This document shows positions 60,301 to 64,000 of a DNA stretch of 64,000 nt, piece by piece. The stretch is from Streptomyces griseus subsp. griseus (lineage in GTDB: Bacteria; Actinomycetota; Actinomycetes; Streptomycetales; Streptomycetaceae): the NCBI RefSeq assembly GCF_003610995.1, contig NZ_CP032543.1:2914001-2978000 (forward strand), given 5' to 3'. The first letter of the stretch is position 1, and each line of letters starts with the position of its first letter. The position numbers and the translations under genes are program-made. The notes beneath the pieces were generated by a model. That model did no database searches. It was not told the DNA's origin and saw only the letters and a list, made by a program, of their open reading frames with translations.

Positions 60301-62074
60301 AGGGCAGGAAGCGGAGTTTGACCTCCACCGAGCCCATGCCGGCGCACTCGGGGCAGGCGCCCTCGGAGCGGTTGAAGGAGAAGGTGCCGGGGGCGACACC
60401 GGTGGCGGCGGCGAGCATGGCCCGGATGCGGTCCGCGAGCCCCGTGTAAGTGGCCGGGTTGGAGCGGGGGTTGACGCCGATGGGCGACTGGTCGACGCTC
60501 TGCGGGGTGAGCGGGCCGCCCTCGATCGCGGCGCAGCCGACGGCCTCGCCCGCCTCCAGGGAGGCGACCAGGACCTCCCGGACCAGGGTGCTCTTCCCGG
60601 CGCCGGAGGGGCCGGTGACCACGGTGAGCGCGCCCACGGGGAAGGCGCAGTCGAAGCCGCTGAGGTTGTTTCGGGCGGCGCCCCGGACGGTGATCCACCG
60701 CTCACCGGTGCCGGAGCCGGGGGGCGGGGCGAGCCGTTCGCGGCCGGAGAACCAGCGGCCGGAGCGGGTGTCGGCGGCCCACAGCTCGGCGGGGGTGCCG
60801 GTGAAGACGACGCGCCCGCCGTCCGGTCCGGCGCCGGGGCCGATCTCGACCACCTGGTCGGCGCGGCCCACGGCGGTGCGGTCGTGCTCCACGAGCACCA
60901 CCGGGCCGGCCAGGGCGCTGAGCCGGTCCATCAGGCGGGCCGCCTGGCCGGGGCCGAGGCCGATGGTCGGCTCGTCCAGGATGTGCAGCAGGTCCTCGAC
61001 ATCGTTGGCCAGGAGCACCGCGATGCGCAGCCGCTGCGCCTCGCCGCGCGACAGGGACGGCGAGATCCGGTCGAGGGTGAGGTACCCCAGGCCCAGCGAG
61101 GCCAGCGCCTCCAGCCGCCGCACCACATGGCGGACGGGGGCGGCGGCGTGCGCGGGCAGCACGGCACCCCCCAGCACCTCGCGGGCCCGGTCCACGTCGA
61201 GGCCGAGGAACCCGTCGAAGGAGAGCCCGCCGAGTTCGTAGGCGGCGGTCTCCGGCTCCCCGGTACGGAAGTCCTGCGGCCGGGCCGAGGGCAGCGGGGT
61301 GGCGCAACCGGTGCAGAGCCGGGCGCGGGAGAGGACCCGCGTCCCCTCCTCCGTACGCAGGACGACGTGGACCGGGCCGAGTGCGGCGACCGCGTCGAGG
61401 AGGGACCGGGCCTCCTTCGCGTCCCCGGCCGCGGTGAGCGTGCCGACGGGGACCTCGACGGTGTGCGGCACATCGGGGTCCAGCCCGGCGCCGGACCAGC
61501 GCTCCCCGTCCACGGTGACGCCGTCGGGCCCGAACCGTTCGGCGAGCCGGGCCAGCAGCCGGGCGTGGGTGCCGGTGGCGCCGGCGACCAGGGGGGCGAC
61601 GACCTCGACGGGTCCGGCCTCGGCGGCGGCCCGCAGCCGGGTCAGCTGCTCCTCGGCCGGGACGATCTCCGTGACCTCACCGCAGGCGGGGCAGCGCAGG
61701 GTGGCGAAGCGGGCGTAGAGGACCCGCAGGAAGGGGTGGATCCCGGCGGCCGTGGCCACGGTGGAGCGCGGGTTGCGGTTCAGCACGTTCTGGCCGACCG
61801 CGACGGCGGGCCGCAGCCCGTGCACCGCCCGCACCCGGGCCGCGCGGGCGGTGGCCGGGGCGCCGGCGAGGGCGGCCAGGAACCGGTGCCGGGCCTCGCG
61901 GTGGAGGGTGTCGAAGACCAGGGAGGACTTGCCGGAGCCGGAGGCCCCCACGACGGCCGTGATGCCCTCACCGAGGTCCACGTCGATATCGCGGAGGTTG
62001 TTCTCCGCCGCGCCCTCGATCCGGAGCGCCGGACCCACCGCACCCGCTCCCACTGCCCGCCCTTCGCCGTTCAC
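57299..62074 (-). CDS. Tandem-fused UvrA-like double protein (four ABC ATPase domains)
   Basis: A 1591-residue protein made of two complete UvrA-like units in one chain. Four Walker A motifs: GASGSGKSS (about residue 43), GPSGAGKST (488), GVSGSGKSS (810), GVSGSGKSS (1297). Four signature motifs: SLSRGEAQR (about 340), TLSGGEAQR (668), TLSAGELQR (1147), SLSGGERQR (1480). Zinc-finger Cys pairs remain in both halves ([38 protein letters not shown]). The halves join through a Pro/Ala-rich linker near 755-785. Each half is shorter than a normal UvrA (about 790 against about 950), as in UvrA2/DrrC-type resistance proteins that lack the UvrB-binding part. Start GTG 62074; 58 bp after the first NRPS gene. 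Confidence 0.93.
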   Translation of the reverse strand: MNGEGRAVGAGAVGPALRIEGAAENNLRDIDVDLGEGITAVVGASGSGKSSLVFDTLHREARHRFLAALAGAPATARAARVRAVHGLRPAVAVGQNVLNRNPRSTVATAAGIHPFLRVLYARFATLRCPACGEVTEIVPAEEQLTRLRAAAEAGPVEVVAPLVAGATGTHARLLARLAERFGPDGVTVDGERWSGAGLDPDVPHTVEVPVGTLTAAGDAKEARSLLDAVAALGPVHVVLRTEEGTRVLSRARLCTGCATPLPSARPQDFRTGEPETAAYELGGLSFDGFLGLDVDRAREVLGGAVLPAHAAAPVRHVVRRLEALASLGLGYLTLDRISPSLSRGEAQRLRIAVLLANDVEDLLHILDEPTIGLGPGQAARLMDRLSALAGPVVLVEHDRTAVGRADQVVEIGPGAGPDGGRVVFTGTPAELWAADTRSGRWFSGRERLAPPPGSGTGERWITVRGAARNNLSGFDCAFPVGALTVVTGPSGAGKSTLVREVLVASLEAGEAVGCAAIEGGPLTPQSVDQSPIGVNPRSNPATYTGLADRIRAMLAAATGVAPGTFSFNRSEGACPECAGMGSVEVKLRFLPSEWVQCEACGGRRFAAEALAVRALLADGESYAIDEVFDLSVAEALPLFTHDARARRILHALRDVGLEYLKLGQPSPTLSGGEAQRVKLAKQIAAGKPAQLVCLDEPTTGLHPADVPRLAALLRTLTGRGCTVVVVEHNQDIAAMADWTVRIGPGSGPEGGRLEYAGPPAPPAEPPAAPAGPSRPPRAPRTSVEIRGARANNLRDVSVSIPKGAMTSVVGVSGSGKSSLVRDVLEAEATRRLLESLSLYERQSVREGPEAAVGAVTGLGPTLAIGGDGRPPGPRATAGSTTDLSPHLGVLLAYAGARTCPDCGGEQRRSGHLPGSAWACTGCGRTGPPADPADFSPVRYEAACLRCHGMGSVAVPVVERLIHRPDRPICDGALYSPGFYPRSYLSKPANGGYWALLALGERYGFDPARTPWQEMSAPAQEAFLFGQEDVTLSPESRVTPSATVLWRGVFRIMEGWDVGGLYTDRVPCPGCGGGRLRPEFLDQKVAGLNRHELHRAPVDRVRDALAALRLPPDAPGWAVRSHAVALRRLGFLGRVGLGHLHLDRTANTLSAGELQRVRLTALLGAELTGMTVLLDEPSRGLHPREVDVLGQVLDELRDHGNTVILVDHDLRLADHADHRIVMGPAAGRHGGTVLASGTAAQVRAVPAARALLAPPLPGRATAARARPTGWMTVRKPTENNLEGQDVRIPLGVLTGICGVSGSGKSSLAIDVLARALAPKKLTTSAAATPVAPGDHERIDGAPQQVRNADQSSVGITSPGAFLKVLGPLRDAYLDSAPARERAVAAADLQPRCDGCKGKGTVTEDMGFMPSVQRPCDACEATGYGAEARELAVRGHTLPELERLTVEEVLELWEDHEAVAAPLRAAVRLGLGYLALGQGPGSLSGGERQRLKLVKEIAKPPARPALYILDEPTTGLHARDVEALVRALEGLVALGHSVLVVDHDIPLLACCDHLIELGPGGGPDGGRIVAEGTPEHLAAADTATAPYLREVLS

Positions 62075-62132
62075 CGTTCCCCGCCCGGCCCCTCCGGGAC
62101 CACCGCACGCCCGCCCAACCCTAGGGCCTGCT

Positions 62133-64000
62133 CTAGAAGTTGCTCAGCAACTTGGCCGCCTCCTCGTCGGACAGTCCGGCGACGAGTTCGAACAGGGCCG
62201 CCTCGACCGCGTCGGCCACCCCCTCGACCGTCGGGTTGGCGAAGAAGCTCCGTACGGAGACCTGGACCTCGAAGGTCGTGTTGACCCGGTTGAGGAGCTG
62301 GAGGGACTTCAGCGAGTTGCCGCCGACCGTGAAGAAGCTGTCCGTACGGCCGACGTTCTCGATGCCCAGCACCTCCTTCCACAGGGCCACGACCTGCTCC
62401 TCCAGCGGGCTCTGCGGCTCCTCCGCCCCGGCCCGCGCCTGGCGGTCCTCCAGGGTCGGCGCGGGCAGCCGCAGCCGGTCGAGCTTCCCGGAGGGGGTGT
62501 GGGGCAGCTCCGGGAGCGGGACGTAGACGGCGGGCAGCATGAAGACGGGCAGCCGCTCCTCGGCGAAGGCAGCCAACTCCCCGACCGGTACCGGCTCCTG
62601 GCCCTCACCGACCACATAGGCGGCGAGCTGGGCGGCCCCGTCCTCGTCCTGGAAGACGGTCACCGCGCAGGCGCGCAGGGCCGGGTGGGCGCGGAGCACG
62701 GCCTCCACCTCACCGGTCTCCACCCGGCAGCCGCGGATCTTCACCTGGTTGTCGACCCGGCCGAGGTAGCGGATCTCGCCGTCCCCGTCGCGTGCCACCA
62801 GGTCCCCGGTGCGGTAGAGCCGTTCGCCGGGGGTGAGCGGGCAGGGGTGCGGCACGAAGCGGTCGGCGGTCTGGCCGGGCCGGTTCAGATAGCCGCGGGC
62901 CAGGCCCCCGGTGCCCGCCACGCAGAGTTCGCCGGGGAACCCGGCGGGTACCGGGCGCAGCGCCTCGTCCAGCACGAGGAGCCGGTAGATGCCGAGCGCC
63001 CGCCCGATGGGCAGCCCGCCGGTGCCCTCGTACGAACGCCCCTCCCACCCCGCGACCTCGGAGGTCTCGGTCTGGCCGTAGAGGTTGTGCAGTTCGGCGT
63101 CGAAGCGCTCGGCGAACCGCTCCAGCAGATGTACGGAGGCCGCCTCGCCGGAGAGCTGCACCCACCGCAGGTCGGGGCAGGCCGCCTCGGGGGCGAGGCT
63201 GAGGTAGGCGTCGAGCATCGAGGGCACGAAGTGGGCGAAGACGGTCCGCTCGGTGGAGAGCAGCCGGCTCAGGTGCACGACGTCGGACTCGGCGCCCGGG
63301 TCGGCCATGAGGATGGTCGCGCCCGCGCTCAGCGGCCCGAATATCTCCCAGATCGCCACGTCGAAGATGAGCGGCGTCTTGTGGACGACCCGGTCGCCGG
63401 GGCGCAGCCCGTACCGCCGGCCCAGCCACTCCAGCCGGCCCGCCGCGCAACGGTGGTCCAGGACGGTCCCCTTGGGCGTACCCGTGGAGCCGGAGGTGTA
63501 GTAGACGTACGCGGCGTGCTCCGGCCGCACCTCCACCTGCGGGGCCTCGGCGCTGCCCGTCGTCGGCACCTCCACCAGCGGGATGCCCAGTCCGCGCAGC
63601 CGGACGGTCTCCTCGCCCCGGACGACGACCGCGGCGGCCCGGGCGTCGGCGGTGATGACGGCGATCCGCTCGGCCGGCAGGGACGGCTCCAGCGGTACGA
63701 AGGCGGCGCCCAGCCTGAGGACGGCGAGCAGCGCCACCACCAGCTCCGGGGAGCGTTCGACGCTGACCGCGACCAGGCTCCCGGCTCCGATCCCGGCGTC
63801 GGCGAGGGAGCGGGCGAGCAGGTTGGCCCGGCCGTCCAGCTCGCCGTAGGTCGCGGACCGGCCGCCCGCCTCCACGGCGACGGCCCCGGGGTCGCGGCGC
63901 GCCGCCTCCTCGAAGGCCAGGTGGATGGGGCGCAGCCCGGGGTACTCCTCGTGGCCGGTGTCGGCGGCGGCCACGGCCTCGGCCTGCTGGGCGGGGGTGA
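62133..64000 (-). CDS. NRPS with A-PCP (C-terminal part; continues beyond window)
   Basis: The gene enters from the right edge; the first visible codons (TPAQQAEAVAAADTG) read like the linker after a condensation domain, so the true start lies outside. The visible part has an adenylation domain (YVYYTSGSTGTPKGTVLDHR, LIFDVAIWEIFGPLSAGAT, NLYGQTETSEVAGWEG, YRTGDLVARDGDGEIRYLG, SGKLDRLRLP) and a PCP (FFTVGGNSLKSLQLL, Ser codon 62313-62315), then stops without thioesterase. It must hand its amino acid to the C-A-PCP-TE protein. Code by eye: D-V-W-S-Q-S-L-E-V-K; Gln replaces the usual Pro in the A5 motif. Substrate not predicted. Confidence 0.9.
   Translation of the reverse strand, partial: TPAQQAEAVAAADTGHEEYPGLRPIHLAFEEAARRDPGAVAVEAGGRSATYGELDGRANLLARSLADAGIGAGSLVAVSVERSPELVVALLAVLRLGAAFVPLEPSLPAERIAVITADARAAAVVVRGEETVRLRGLGIPLVEVPTTGSAEAPQVEVRPEHAAYVYYTSGSTGTPKGTVLDHRCAAGRLEWLGRRYGLRPGDRVVHKTPLIFDVAIWEIFGPLSAGATILMADPGAESDVVHLSRLLSTERTVFAHFVPSMLDAYLSLAPEAACPDLRWVQLSGEAASVHLLERFAERFDAELHNLYGQTETSEVAGWEGRSYEGTGGLPIGRALGIYRLLVLDEALRPVPAGFPGELCVAGTGGLARGYLNRPGQTADRFVPHPCPLTPGERLYRTGDLVARDGDGEIRYLGRVDNQVKIRGCRVETGEVEAVLRAHPALRACAVTVFQDEDGAAQLAAYVVGEGQEPVPVGELAAFAEERLPVFMLPAVYVPLPELPHTPSGKLDRLRLPAPTLEDRQARAGAEEPQSPLEEQVVALWKEVLGIENVGRTDSFFTVGGNSLKSLQLLNRVNTTFEVQVSVRSFFANPTVEGVADAVEAALFELVAGLSDEEAAKLLSNF

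Noticed and set aside
59189..62284. A 1031-codon plus-strand frame opposite the fused UvrA
   Set aside because: No recognisable domain, no ribosome site; the minus strand has four ABC ATPase domains.

Overview
The window is high-GC actinobacterial DNA and almost certainly comes from a Streptomyces chromosome. Evidence: heavy use of GTG, TTG and possibly CTG starts, GC-rich stem-loops without T-runs as terminators, an hrdD-type sigma factor with a sigma-R promoter, a sepX-rimJ-mog-moaC-glp-galU block, and several Streptomyces-type lineage proteins. Most of the first 42 kb looks like conserved core chromosome. From about 43.3 kb to the right edge it becomes a secondary-metabolite gene cluster.

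Layout. 1-7.6 kb: a cut-off flavin monooxygenase divergent from a MerR regulator; exonuclease III; a GNAT acetyltransferase; an unusual ECF sigma factor fused to a zinc finger, a membrane helix and an extracellular CAP domain; a helix-turn-helix protein with a repetitive N-terminus; a secreted S1 protease broken by a frameshift; a decayed ImmA/IrrE-like remnant; and tRNA-Ala(CGC). 7.7-13.8 kb: the cell-division and cofactor block (sepX, rimJ, mog, moaC, moeA/glp, galU), divergent from 5-formyltetrahydrofolate cyclo-ligase. 13.8-23.2 kb: a membrane-anchored penicillin acylase, a cation/proton antiporter, an MFS transporter, an FmdB zinc ribbon with a CIRCE-like operator, MTA phosphorylase, a pair of DnaA boxes, a SAF/RcpC-like protein, MscL and a small conserved protein. 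23.3-28.5 kb: a tightly overlapping operon for an uncharacterised membrane molybdo-oxidoreductase (NarI-like subunit, molybdopterin subunit, 4Fe-4S ferredoxin, Tat-type Rieske protein, small membrane protein). 28.5-42.2 kb: P1 peptidase, a DUF6227-like protein, a WYL regulator/MFS pair, hrdD, questin oxidase-like protein, a DODA-type dioxygenase with a MarR regulator and two palindromic operators, a TetR/MFS pair with a duplicated palindrome, an M6 metalloprotease and a decayed acyl-CoA synthetase.

43.4-64.0 kb (all on the minus strand, entering from the right edge): NRPS (A-PCP, cut by the edge), a 1591-residue protein made of two fused UvrA-like units, a translationally coupled alpha/alpha-toroid protein, a C-A-PCP-TE NRPS, a heme-oxygenase-like protein, an Asp/Asn-hydroxylase-like 2-oxoglutarate oxygenase, a KAS III-like protein with altered catalytic residues, an FkbH-type glyceryl-loading enzyme, a stand-alone ACP, a VOC protein, a DDAH-like hydrolase, a nitroreductase-like protein, an Sfp-type phosphopantetheinyl transferase and a TrmB/LuxR-type regulator. 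The inferred product is a small peptide decorated with a glycerate-derived C3 unit. The fused UvrA suggests the product, or something it makes, attacks or binds DNA and that the UvrA is the self-resistance factor. This last point is inference. The product is not recognised.
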